Origin: Medakamo hakoo
Taxonomy: Eukaryota > Chlorophyta > Trebouxiophyceae > Coccomyxaceae
Length of the DNA: 64,000 nucleotides
NCBI GenBank assembly: GCA_026636295.1
Contig: CP089459.1
Coordinates: 620,001-684,000 of the forward strand
Reading direction: 5' to 3'
Made by a program: the position numbers and the translations under genes. Shown here one piece after another: positions 37,967 through 47,917 of the stretch. Below the pieces are notes generated by a model. It ran no database searches. It saw only the letters and a list, made by a program, of their open reading frames with translations, and was not told the DNA's origin. The first letter of the stretch is position 1. The number at the start of each line of letters is the position of its first letter.

Positions 37967-40396
37967 TCACGCCGCCCCCTGCCCTTGCGCCGCCGCGTCC
38001 ACCGCCGCCAGCACCGCTTCCCGCACTGGACCCGACCCGTGGACGTGCGTGGCGTCCGGCGCCAGCACGATGGCCGCGCCCGCGTCGGGCAGTGCGACGA
38101 GGGCGGAGACGGAGGAGGCGGCCGCGGCCGCACAGGCGGCCAAAGCGGCCGCGGCCGCTGGGTTGTCCGCCGCCAAGGCCGCCACGGCCGCGGGTTCGTC
38201 CGCGGTGCGAGCCGGGCCCAAGCCCCGGGCTTTCAGGGCGGTCAGCAGGGCGTCCACAGTCAGGGGATTGGTCGTCGAAGGCGCGGCGGCGGCGGCCTGG
38301 GCGCTGCGCCCAGGCCGCTCGCCGAGCGCGGGCGCCATCAGCCTCCCAGCCGCGGCGGCGGCCACGGGCGGCGGGGGGGGACCCACGGCCACCCGCCCAT
38401 CCCGGGCCGCGACGGACGCTGCCAAGACGGCGTCTTTGCCAGCCGACACCAGCACAGGGTCCACGTCCGCGGGCCAGGCGCCGTCGTCGTCGTCGTCGTC
38501 GCCGCCCTCCTGTCCCTCCACCCCCACGCCCGGCGCAAAGGGCAGCAGCCTCCCCGCCGTCCGGCCGCACCCGCCGCCAGCCGCCGCGCCGCCCAGGGCG
38601 TCTTCCCAGGCGGCAGGTGCGACGAGGGCCAGCGCGGGAGACAGCGCTGCGATGAGGGAGGCGGCGGCGGCGGGGGTGGGGACGGCGGCGGGCGCGGCGT
38701 CAACCAGCCGCGCGCCGCCGCCCGCTCCCCCCAAAAACGGCGCGGCCGCGACGGCCGGGACGGCGGACCCACCAACGGGCAGGGACCAGATCACAGCCGC
38801 TCGCCCATCGCCCGCCCAGGACCGGGCCAGCGCCGCCGCCGTCGCGCCCGGCCCGCCGTCGGCCGACCCGTCGCCGCGCAGGCTGGCCGCGGGTGCGAAC
38901 ACGACGGTGGGCGCGCGCCACCGCGGCGGCGGCGGCGGCGGGGCGGCAGGGCCGGGCGGGCGGGGGTGGGGGCCGGCATGACCGCCGCTGTTGACCGTCA
39001 ACTCGGCCAGGCCCGCACACACCGTCAGCACGCCGCGCGCCTTCAAATCGCCCGCCCCGACGGGCGGCCGCCCGTCGGACAGGAGGGCCCGCCGGGGGGG
39101 GGACATCCACTCCCCGCCCGCCACGCCGGCCGCCAGGCACCGCGCCGCGCCCGGGCCCGCCCAAATTAAGGGTATGTGGCCCAAGCCCGCCGCGCGCAGG
39201 GACGCGGCCGTGGCTTCGACGAGGGCGTAGGCCGACCCGTCTGGGTGGGTGGGCAGCAGCGCACACCCGCCGGCCTTGACGGCGGCCGTCGCGGCGGCCG
39301 CGGCGGCGGCGGTGGCGGGGCCGCCGGCCAAGCGAGGGGGAGTGGCTTCGTCCACTGCCGGTGGTGGCCCGGGCGGCGCGTAGATGAGGACGTCCGCGCC
39401 GGCCAGGCCGGCCGCATCCAAAGGCGCCGCGGCCGCGGCCGCCCCGCCCAGCGCTGCGTTCAGCGCGTCCACGCCCGCCGCCGGGTCGGCGCCTGGCGCA
39501 GCCGACTCCAGGCGCGTCGACGCCGCCGCCGGCAGGGGCCAGGGGACGTGGGAGGACAGGTAGACGACGCGCGCGATGGACCCGGCCGGCGGGCGGACGG
39601 CAATCTCCCAGGCCGCGCCGCCCGGCGTCGCGCCGGATGGGCGGGCGGTCGCGGTCAGCCGGCCGCCGGGGACCAGGGGGACGGGCTCGCCGTACGACAC
39701 CCGGCGCACGGAGGCCAAGGCAGCTCGGGCGGCGTCGGCGGGGTAGGGCCCGGCCCGCCAGGTGGCGCGGGCTGCAGCGACGGCCGGCGGGAGCGGGGCG
39801 GCGGGTGGGGTGCCCGCGGGCTCGGCCGCCAAGGCCGCGGCCGCCGTCGGGCCCAGGACGGCGGACAGCGTGTCGGCCGGCATGGCGCGCACGGCGGCGG
39901 GAGACAAGTCCGCATCGCCCCAGCAGTGCCAGGCGGCCGCGTCGTCCCCGCCGGCGCCGCCGCCGGACGCGGAGGATGACGCGGCGTCCAGGTCGGCCAC
40001 CCACGCGATGGCCGCGTCGACCGCCCAGTCCGTCGCCAAGATCAGGGGGTGCGGGCACCCGGGCCCGGGCGAGCACGCGTCCAGCGCATACGGCAGGCCC
40101 AGTAACGCGGCGGGAGAGGTGGCGAGGACGGCGTCCACGGCCGTGGCGGCCGGAGACGCCTCGAAGAGCGCGGCTTTGAAGGCCGGCGTGGGGGTGGAGA
40201 TGAGGACGCGGCCGCCGCCGGCCCGGACGAGCGGGGGCGGGAGGTCGGCCGCCTCACAGCCTGCCGCCAGGCCCGGTGGGAGGAGCCAGAGCCCGGCTTC
40301 CAAGTCCAAGCCCGCGTCCAGGAGGATGGACGCGCCGGCCAGGGTCAAGAGGTGGGACGCGGCCGGCGACGGGTCGGCGAGGGCTTCGATGCGCAT
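37967..40396 (-). CDS. INTS9: Integrator complex subunit 9 (INTS9)-like
   Basis: A single exon of 809 codons from ATG 40396 (MRIEALADPSPAASHL). The start of a metallo-beta-lactamase fold is visible (LAGASILLDAGLDLEAGLWL), but the HxHxDH metal motif is absent, as expected for INTS9, the non-catalytic partner of INTS11. The beta-CASP half has ASVRRVSYGEPVPLVPGGRL, ARVVYLSSHV and APTVVFAPAASLRG. Very Ala-rich insertions inflate it. INTS9-INTS11 forms the RNA-cleaving module of Integrator in the nucleus. CPSF100 is the main alternative, since it is also inactive, but the LDAGLD start and the PTVVF block fit INTS9 better. A true orthology test needs a profile search. Confidence 0.7.
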   Translation of the reverse strand: MRIEALADPSPAASHLLTLAGASILLDAGLDLEAGLWLLPPGLAAGCEAADLPPPLVRAGGGRVLISTPTPAFKAALFEASPAATAVDAVLATSPAALLGLPYALDACSPGPGCPHPLILATDWAVDAAIAWVADLDAASSSASGGGAGGDDAAAWHCWGDADLSPAAVRAMPADTLSAVLGPTAAAALAAEPAGTPPAAPLPPAVAAARATWRAGPYPADAARAALASVRRVSYGEPVPLVPGGRLTATARPSGATPGGAAWEIAVRPPAGSIARVVYLSSHVPWPLPAAASTRLESAAPGADPAAGVDALNAALGGAAAAAAPLDAAGLAGADVLIYAPPGPPPAVDEATPPRLAGGPATAAAAAAATAAVKAGGCALLPTHPDGSAYALVEATAASLRAAGLGHIPLIWAGPGAARCLAAGVAGGEWMSPPRRALLSDGRPPVGAGDLKARGVLTVCAGLAELTVNSGGHAGPHPRPPGPAAPPPPPPRWRAPTVVFAPAASLRGDGSADGGPGATAAALARSWAGDGRAAVIWSLPVGGSAVPAVAAAPFLGGAGGGARLVDAAPAAVPTPAAAASLIAALSPALALVAPAAWEDALGGAAAGGGCGRTAGRLLPFAPGVGVEGQEGGDDDDDDGAWPADVDPVLVSAGKDAVLAASVAARDGRVAVGPPPPPVAAAAAGRLMAPALGERPGRSAQAAAAAPSTTNPLTVDALLTALKARGLGPARTADEPAAVAALAADNPAAAAALAACAAAAASSVSALVALPDAGAAIVLAPDATHVHGSGPVREAVLAAVDAAAQGQGAA

Positions 40397-40569
40397 GGTT
40401 TGTGTGTCGGTGGAGGAGGGCGGGGGGGGTGTGGGACGCACTTCCCAGGGAGGCCTGTCTGCCCGGTGGCAAAGCCAAAGACCCTGGCGTCCGAGCCAGA
40501 AAGGCTGGGCGGGGAGAGGGAGGCGTCCCCCGCCCGTGCGGGCCGCGGTTTTGTTGCCGCTCGGCCGCA

Positions 40570-41943
40570 ATGAACAAAGAGACTGTGTGCACCCGCCTCA
40601 CCGCACTCACTCACCCACTCACCCCCCCACTCGAAAAAATGCACGCCCCGTCCACCGCCACCCTCCTCGGCGCCTTCGCCCTGGGCGCCCTGGCATCTGT
40701 GGGCCCCTTGGGCCCCACCCTGAGCGCGGTCCTGGCCATCGCGTGGGGCGTCCGCGCCGCCGCGTCCGCCGGAGCCTGCCTGCCCACCCTGCTCTCCCTG
40801 GCCGGCCTCGCCTCCCGCGCCGCGACGTGCCTGGAAACGGCCCTCTTGCCGCCGCCGGCCGTCGTGGCTCGCCGCCTCGCCGCCGCTCTCTCAGCGTCCG
40901 TCGACGCGGCCCTCGCCGACCTCGGCGTCCCAGAGGCGTTGGCCGACATGGGGCGCGCGACGGCCGCCGGCCTCGCGGCCCGCCTGGGGCTGCCCGACGC
41001 CACGCCGCTGTTCCGCCTGCTGCGTGCCGGCGCGGCCACGGGCGTGGTGGGCCTGGCCGGCGGCGGTGGCGACGCCGACCCGGTCCACACCGTCGTCTTC
41101 CGCCCCACTCGCCTGACCACCGGCCTCGCCACGACGCCCGCCGGCGCCGTCGCGCGCGTGCACGCCGCCCACCTGGGCCCGGCGTACGCGGCTTTGGCGG
41201 CGGGCGTGCGGTGTGGTGAGCACGCCTACACCCTCGCGCACGGCCAGGACTTTTGGAGCCGGCTGGGCGCGGACGCCCGGCTGGACGCCGACTTCTCGGC
41301 CGCCATGGCGGCGGGCGAACGCCTCGTCTCCACGCCCGCCCTGGCCGCCGCGTTCCCCTGGCCGTCCGCCCGCACAATCATCGACGTCGGCGGCGCGAAC
41401 GGCTCGTTCCTGGCCCGCCTGCTGGCCCTCGCGGGCCCCGACACGGCCGGCATCTTGTTCGACCGCCCGGCCGTCGTGCGCGCGGCGCGGCAGGGCTGGC
41501 GGCCCTCCCGCGCGGCCGTGTCGTTCGCGGCCGGTGACATGTTCGAGGCGGCGACCCTGCCGCGCTGGGGCGCGGGGGACGTGTGCGTCCTGCGCTTCAT
41601 CTGCCACGACTGGAGTGATGATGACGCGGTCACCATCTTGCGCGGCCTGCGGTCGGCGGTCGTGGAGGGCGAGAAAGGCGGCGGGTCGCGGCGGCCGCCC
41701 ACGCTCGCGCTCTTTGAGCTCGTCTTGCCGCCCGCTGGGCGCCGTCCCGCCCACCCGTACGCCGTCCTCTCCGACATCAACATGCTGGCGGCCGTGCGTG
41801 GCGGGCGCGAACGGAAGGAGCGGGAGTGGGAAGCCGTGCTGCGGGCCGGCGGGTGGAGCCTGGCGCGGGTCGCGCCGGTGGGCCTGGTGAGTGTGTTGGA
41901 GGCGGTGCCGGCCGCCGTGGGCGGGGCGGCGGACGAGGAGTGA
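40570..41943 (+). CDS. SAM-dependent O-methyltransferase (Methyltransf_2 type)
   Basis: One open exon. Two in-frame ATGs compete: 40570 (MNKETVCTRL, 457 residues) and 40639 (MHAPSTATLL, 434 residues). The second starts directly before a hydrophobic segment of about 50 residues (GAFALGALASVGPLGP and on) that could be a membrane anchor or leader. The methyltransferase core has the pre-domain EHAYTLAHGQDFWSRLG, SAM-binding IIDVGGANGSFLARLLAL, GDMFEAATLP, and the catalytic-His region FICHDWSDDDAVTILRGL, then DINMLAAVRGG. This is the plant caffeate/flavonoid and ASMT type. The catalytic His is present. The substrate is unknown. It diverges from INTS9 with under 250 bp between starts. Confidence 0.8.
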   Translation: MNKETVCTRLTALTHPLTPPLEKMHAPSTATLLGAFALGALASVGPLGPTLSAVLAIAWGVRAAASAGACLPTLLSLAGLASRAATCLETALLPPPAVVARRLAAALSASVDAALADLGVPEALADMGRATAAGLAARLGLPDATPLFRLLRAGAATGVVGLAGGGGDADPVHTVVFRPTRLTTGLATTPAGAVARVHAAHLGPAYAALAAGVRCGEHAYTLAHGQDFWSRLGADARLDADFSAAMAAGERLVSTPALAAAFPWPSARTIIDVGGANGSFLARLLALAGPDTAGILFDRPAVVRAARQGWRPSRAAVSFAAGDMFEAATLPRWGAGDVCVLRFICHDWSDDDAVTILRGLRSAVVEGEKGGGSRRPPTLALFELVLPPAGRRPAHPYAVLSDINMLAAVRGGRERKEREWEAVLRAGGWSLARVAPVGLVSVLEAVPAAVGGAADEE

Positions 41944-41998
41944 GGGGGGAGGGAGACTGCCTTCTTTGCAACACAACACGGACGCACGCACTGTTTTT

Positions 41999-42433
41999 CT
42001 ACGCTCCAGGCGCGGCGGGCGACGGCTTGGCGCCGCCCAACGCGCCACTGCTACCCACCACGACGCTCCCACCACCACCACCACCACTGCCGCCCGCCCA
42101 CGGCAGGCCCGCCACAGACCGCGCGAACTTGCCGCGCAGCAGCAGGCTGTTGGCCACGACCGCCACCGACGAGAACGCCATCATGCCCCCCGCAACAGAC
42201 GGGTTGAGGGCGATGCCCGCGTAGGGCAGCGCCGCGCCCGCGGCCAGGGGCAGGCCGACGAGGTTGTACGCGAGCGCCCACCCCAGGTTTTGGCGGATCT
42301 TGGACAGGGCGGTCCGGCCCAGCAGCACGGCTTCGACGACCTGGCCCAGGCGGTCGCCCATCAGCACGACCGCCGCCGCCTCGCCCGCGGCCGCCATGCC
42401 GCCCTTGAACGCGATGCCGACGTCCGCGGCCGC

Positions 42434-42464
<31 letters not shown>

Positions 42465-45007
42465 ACCATGGCCACGGTCGCGCCGCCCGCCTTCAACGCC
42501 GCCACAGACGCGGCTTTGTCCGCGGGCCGGGCGCGGGCGGTGGCGTCGGTGGGCGGGATGCCCAGGGCGGCCGCGACGGCGGAGACGGCGTCCTCGCCGT
42601 CGCCCGACAGGACGCACACGCGCAGGCCCAGGCCGCGCAGCGTGCGCACCACGGCCGCCGCGTCCGGGCGCAGCGCGTCGGAAAAGGTCAGGGAGCCGAC
42701 GGGGCCGGCGCCAGAGACGGCGACGTGGACGGTGGTGGCCGCGGCGGGGGCGGCGGCGTCGGGCGGGTTCTCGTCCGCCCATCCAACCGCCGCACACGCC
42801 CACTCCCGCCGGCCGACGGCGACGGTGCGGCCGTCGGCCAGCGTCGCGGTCACGCCATCGCCCGGCACGGTCGTGTGGGCGACGGGCTCAAAGGCCGGCG
42901 CTCCGGCCGCGGCGGCGGCGGCGGACCGGATCGCGTCGGCCAGCGGGTGGACGGCTCCCGCCTCGGCCGCGGCCGCGGCCGCCAAGACTTCTGCCTCGCC
43001 CCAGCCCGCCACGCCCCCTGGCGCGACGGCCACCAGGGCGGGCGCGCCCGCCGTCAGCGTGCCCGTCTTGTCAAAGACGACCGTGTCGACGGCGGCCAGC
43101 CGTTCCAGCACGGCGCCGCCGCCGCGCAGGAGCAGGCCTTGCGTCGCGCCGAGCGAGGTCGCGACCAGGACGGCCGTGGGCGTGGCCAGCCCCAGCGCGC
43201 ACGGGCACGCGACGACGAGGACGTCGATGGCCAGCTTGACGCCCAGGAGCAGGGCGGGCGGGGCGGCGGCGCCCGCGGCGGCGGCTGGCAGGGCGGCCGC
43301 CACCGCGCCCGGCCAGAGCGCGGCGCCGGCCGTCGCCCAAAACGCGGCCGTCGCGGCCGAGGCCGCCATCACGCCGTAACAAAACTTGCCGCTGACCGCG
43401 TCGGCCAGGCGTTGGACGGGCGCTTCCTGGGCTTGGGCGTCCGCCACGAGCTTGGCGATGCCGGCCAGCGTGGAGTCGGCGCCAGTCGAGGACGCGGTCA
43501 GGGTCAGGGGCGCTTCGTACACGACCGTGCCGGCCGTCAGCTTGTCGCCCGGGGCTTTGCCGACGAGCGCGGCCTCGCCCGTCAGCATCGACTCGTCGAC
43601 GGCCGCCGCGCCCTCCGCCACGACGCCGTCCACGGGCACGCGCTCGCCCGGCAGCACGCGCAGGACGTCGCCCGGGCGCACGGTGGGCGTGGGGACGAGC
43701 TCGGTGGAGACTTCGACGACCGCCGCGCCGCCCGCCGCGCCCGGCAGTGCGCCCGGGTCGAGCACCAGCCGCGCCTGGGCGGGGACGAGCGCGGCCAGCG
43801 TCCGCAAGTCCGCGGCCGCCTTCAGCCGGGCGCGCGCTTCCAGCGTCCGGCCCAGCAGCACAAAGGCCAGCAGCATGACGGGCTCCTCCATGAACGACGC
43901 GTCAAAGCCCAGGGCCGGGAACAGCGGGGCGGCCGCCCCCGCCGCGAAGGAGGTCAGGCCGCCGACCGCGATCAGGGAGTTCATGTTGGGCGCCCGCCGC
44001 ACGAAGAGCGCGCTCAGCCCCTCGGCGATGACCTTGCGCCCGGGCCCGGCCAGCGCAAAGACGCCCAGGGCGGCCGCCGTGGTCGGCGACGACATGAAGT
44101 CCATGAACGCGCCGTGGGCGAGGGCGTGCCAGCCGAGCGCGTGCGCGGCGTGGCCCGCGTGGTGCGTGCAGCACAGCAGGGCGAGCGCCCAGGCGACGGC
44201 CAGGTCGACGGTGGACCGGGCCAGTTCTGCCGCTCGGCCGGCTTCAGCCGCGTCGGCGCGGGCGGCCAGGTCCGCGTCCGCGTCGGGCGTGCGCACCGTC
44301 GCCGGGAAGCCTTTGTCCGTGAGGTCGGCCGCGGCCGCGGCCGCGATGGAGGCTGCGTCCCCACCGCCGCCGGCCGCCACCCTCACCACCGCGCTCTCCG
44401 TCAGCAAGTTGACGGACGCGCCGGCCACGCCCGGGTAAGCGGTCAGGATGCGTTTCACCGCGGCGGAGCAGCCACCGCAGGACATGCCGCCCACGTCCAG
44501 GACGACGGAGTCTGAGACGACAGGGCGGATGAGGGTCGGACGGGTGAGGGATGGGATGGCGCGAGCGCGCGGGTCGTGTGTGTGTGTGTGTGGAGCCAAG
44601 CGCGCAAGGGGACGGCGGAGGGGGGAGGGCGCGACACCGTCCCCGCCACACCACCACAAACCGCACTCACCTGTGACGGGCGCTTCCACGTCGCCGGCGG
44701 CGGCGGCGACGGCGGCGGCGGCACTCGTGGACAGGCCGGCCGAAGGCGCGGCCGCGCCGACAACGCTAGCTTCGCGCGTGGCGGCGCTGTGAGGGGGCCA
44801 TGTGGGAGCGCTTGACAGCCGGACGTGCGCAGACCGCATCCCGCTCCTGTACGGTCGCCGGAGAAGGGGGATGGGCGCGGCCGACGCGGCTGGGCGGGAC
44901 GGGATGCGGGCGGCGCGAATTGCTGTCGACACCGTGGTCGTCGACCGGCCCGTCGCCCGCGCCGCCCGCCCGCCCGCCTGGCGCAGGGCGACGGAGGCTG
45001 GCAGCAT
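41999..45007 (-). CDS. HMA6: Plastid copper-transporting P1B-type ATPase (PAA1/HMA6-like)
   Basis: Two exons, 45007-44671 and 44511-41999, giving about 949 residues. Exon 1 is almost entirely an Arg/Ser/Ala-rich transit-peptide-like sequence (MLPASVALRQAGGRAARA). Exon 2 opens with the heavy-metal domain LDVGGMSCGGCSAAVKRIL, closest in wording to PAA1. Then come MNSLIAVGGLTSF, the actuator VDESMLTGEAALVG, the transport-site CPC in VVACPCALGLATPTAVLVA, phosphorylation site FDKTGTLT, HP motif AVHPLADAI and hinge MVGDGVNDAPALAAADVGIA. PAA1 sits in the plastid envelope and supplies Cu to plastocyanin and Cu/Zn-SOD; thylakoid PAA2 is the alternative. All catalytic motifs are intact. A GT repeat lies in the intron (about 44576-44592). 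Confidence 0.93.
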
Positions 45008-45909
45008 GCCAGAGGATGCGAGTGTGCGTGTGTGTGTCTGGAGAGAGAGGGAGCGGAGGCCAGCGCGGGCCGCGGTGTGGGATGGTGAGAGTGGCGAGAG
45101 ACAAGCAACCCCGGCCCGACCCTCCCGCTGCTGGAGAAAAACTCTTTCACGTCTGAGCTGAGATCACGCCCCGGTTACACGCACATCACGCACGCACCGT
45201 CCCTCCTGGCGTCAACCCACACACGCAGGCGCCCACCCAGGTCGCCAGCCAAAAGGCAGGGCCCGCTGCGTGTGAAGGGCCAGGAGGGACGGCGCGTTTT
45301 GGTTTGGCCCTCCAACCCACTCACTCCAACCGCTCTCGCCACCCGCAAAAGGCCCCAATAGAGGCACGGGCGCGGCCACCCACCCACCCACCCACAAGCG
45401 CGCACACACACACTGGTACACCGAAGAAAAATGGAAGACAAATGAAGAATGGTTTTTTTATGTAGCCGGCAGAGCGGGTATAGAAAAAATAGAGAGACTC
45501 TTTATAGCTTGCTTCATTCGCGAATGATTCACGAGGCGGGCGGCGCTAATCACCGCGCCTGCGCACGGGGACGTGCGGGTACGTCTGGACTTCCAAACCC
45601 GTGTTTATGGGGGAAATGAGGGGCGTTCTCCAAAGCACCCGCTCCCACTTCCGTCGCATCCACCCACACGCACGGGCGCCCAACCCTGCGCGCCTCTCCA
45701 GCAGCTCTGCTTCCTCGCCGCGTGCGTCACACCTCGACTTTTTTTGTGGGAAAAAGCCTGGCCGGACGGGGAGTTTGTGTGGTGCGGGGAAGGGCGGGGT
45801 ACGAGCGGAGAGGGGGGCGGTCAGAGCGCGCGTGCGTGGTGGCATAGCGTCGACACGAGCCGTCCGCGCCGGGCGTCGACCCCGGCAGCAGCGCGCCATC
45901 TGACACGCA
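45008..45909. other. Long intergenic region with AT-rich island
   Basis: About 900 bp between the copper ATPase start and the 3' end of the next minus-strand gene. Positions 45428-45535 are markedly AT-rich for this window and contain a perfect 14-bp palindrome at 45514-45527. The rest is ordinary GC-rich sequence with no convincing gene; the short frames here lack splice support. Confidence 0.55.
45514..45527. promoter_or_regulatory. 14-bp palindrome TCATTCGCGAATGA in AT-rich island
   Basis: Perfect dyad symmetry about 510 bp upstream of the copper ATPase start. It could be a dimeric factor site; no known element was recognised. Confidence 0.3.
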
Positions 45910-47679
45910 TCAGGCCGCCGGCGCGGACGCCGGGCGGCGGGCGGCGGCGTGGCCGGCGTGGCTGACAGCGCGCGCGGCGCCGCCCACAAACAGGGGCACG
46001 GCCAGGGCCGGCAGCGGCGGCGGCGGCGCGACGGTCAGCGGCGCCGGCTGCGCCAGGTCGGACGCTTCGGACGCCGCCGCGGCGACGGACACCAGGGCGG
46101 CAAAGGCCGCAGCCTTGGCGGCCTTCTTGGCCGCGGCCTTGGACTTCTTGGCCGCGGGCGTGCGCTTGGCCGGGGGACCGGCCGCCAGCGCGGCCAGCGC
46201 CGCCGCCGCGCGGGCGTCGGCCATGCCACCCTCCAGCGCGGCCAGCAGGGCGGCGTGCGTGACCAGGCTGGAGGGAGCGGGCGTGGGGTTGGCGGCCGGC
46301 GCCGTGGCGGGCGGCGCGGACGCAGACGTGGGCGTGGACGGCGCCGCGGCCGGCGTCTTGGCCGCCACCCCCTCCTCCTCGTCGACGCGCGCGAGCTTGG
46401 CGGAGGGCGCGCCTTCCACGTCTTCCGCGCCGCGCTTGCGCTTGCCACCACGGTTGGTGTTGTTGTTGCTGATCGCCGTTGGCGCGGGCAGGGCGGCGGG
46501 CGCGGGCGCGGACGCGGCCGTGGCGGCGGGCGTCGTCGGCGCGGCGACGGGCGTCGAGGTAGTCGACCCGCCGCCGGCGGCGAAGGCGTCGTCGTCGTCG
46601 ACCACCATGGGCACGCGGACGCACATGCCGCTCAGCGCGGTGCGGGCCGCACGCTTGAAGCGGGCGAGCGGCCCGGGCGCGGCGGACGCGGCGTCGGCGG
46701 CCGCCAGCGCCAGCGCCGCCTGCGAGCGGCGGCGCGGGGCGGCGCGCTTGGTCGCTGACTTGGCGGTGCCGGGCGTCGACCAGGGTTTCAGGGCTTGCGC
46801 CCGTTTGGCTTTGGCCGCGCCCTTGCCCGTGTCCTGTGTGCCGGGAGTGTGTGTGTGTGGGAGTGTGTGTGTGTGGGAGTGTGCGTGCGTGCACGTGCGT
46901 GTGGGCGTGGGCGTCGGCGCGGTCGGGACCCCCCCTTGAAAAAACAACACTCCCCCCACCACCACCGTCAGGCGCGGGCGTCGCTTTCACTCACGTTGCG
47001 CTTGCGACCCTCAGATTCAGGGAACTGCGTCGGCGGCTGGGTTTTGCGGCCGGACTTGGTGAACGTCGTGGGCGCGCCTGTGAAGAGAGAGGGAGGGTGT
47101 GTGTGGGGTGAGTGTGTGGGGAGGGCCGGGCGTGTGTGGGTGTTTTCGTTGTGAGGCGGCGCTCGGCTTCGCGGCCCGGCCAGACGCGCGCACTGACTGG
47201 GTGTGCACAAAAAACAGGCTGGCCGACCTGGCCCCCCAAACCGCTCACGTCTACCCTCAGCTTGAGGGGAGCCCCGCTCCATGGCCCGCGAGGGAGGTGG
47301 TGGGGGCGAAGCGGCCCGGCAACCCGTCCTCCCGCAGCTCTGAAGGTCGACCGAACGAAACAAAATCTGTTGCGCGTTTTCGGCCCTTCCAATGCGGACG
47401 CCCGCGCAGGGCGACAGCGGTGTAAAATCACGCGCGCGCCCACCTCAGGGCTCAAACGCGGACGGGCAAAGACCCTCTGCGAGGGAGAGGGGGGAGTGCA
47501 CCCCGCCGCGGCGCGCGCGCGAGGGTGGTGCGACGCGGCATGCAGAGCTACAGCTTCCCCGGACAATTGGGCCCGCGCGCGCGCGCCGCGCCCGCTCTCG
47601 CCACGCTGCTCACCACCCCAAATGAGAGCGACGCACGCAAGCACGTACAGTTGGGGGCGTTGGGGGCGTTGGAAGACAT
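45910..47679 (-). CDS. Ala/Lys-rich nuclear-type protein, family not recognised
   Basis: Three exons, 47679-47649, 47077-46995 and 46833-45910, close in phase at about 345 residues. The start MSSNAPNAPN sits in a 31-nt exon with a GTACGT donor. Exon 2 gives PTTFTKSGRKTQPPTQF and ESEGRKRN. The rest is Ala/Pro/Ser/Thr-rich with basic patches (AKSATKRAAPRRRSQ, GGKRKRGAEDVEG, KRTPAAKKSKAAAKKAAKAA) that look like nuclear localisation or DNA-binding tails. One less repetitive segment, RFKRAARTALSGMCVRVPMV, may be a short conserved motif. A histone-H1-like or chromatin-associated role is possible but unsupported. Exons 1 and 2 rest on splice motifs only. Confidence 0.5.
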
Positions 47680-47830
47680 GGTGGCGGTGGTAAGGGGGGG
47701 AGGGCTTCTTGGTCTGAAGAAAAGGGAAGGGCGAGTGAAGGGAGAGCGGCGGCCAAACATCCACCCCCACCCACACCCATGCCTTAGTATGTGCTCACGT
47801 CCGTGCGAGTGTTCCGACACACGTGGGGGT

Positions 47831-47835
47831 TTACA
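47831..47835 (-). terminator. UGUAA poly(A) signal for the coiled-coil orphan
   Basis: TTACA on the plus strand reads TGTAA on the minus strand about 83 nt past the stop at 47918. Confidence 0.45.
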
Positions 47836-47917
47836 CAAACGCACACACACTCCCGGGCGGGCAATCACAATGCCAACACGCCCACAACCCCCCACTCCTC
47901 ACACACACACACACCAT

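Noticed and set aside
37967-40396. Call of an active nuclease for the INTS9-like protein
   Set aside because: The HxHxDH metal motif and other ligands seen in CPSF73 are missing, so it was treated as the inactive partner subunit.
41891-44515. Long plus-strand frame opposite the copper ATPase
   Set aside because: The minus strand encodes every P-type ATPase motif; the plus frame is Arg/Gly-rich shadow sequence.
47078-47648. Possible separate small gene within the first intron of the Ala/Lys-rich orphan
   Set aside because: Frames are short, arginine-rich and unsupported by splice sites, while the flanking exons join in phase across it.
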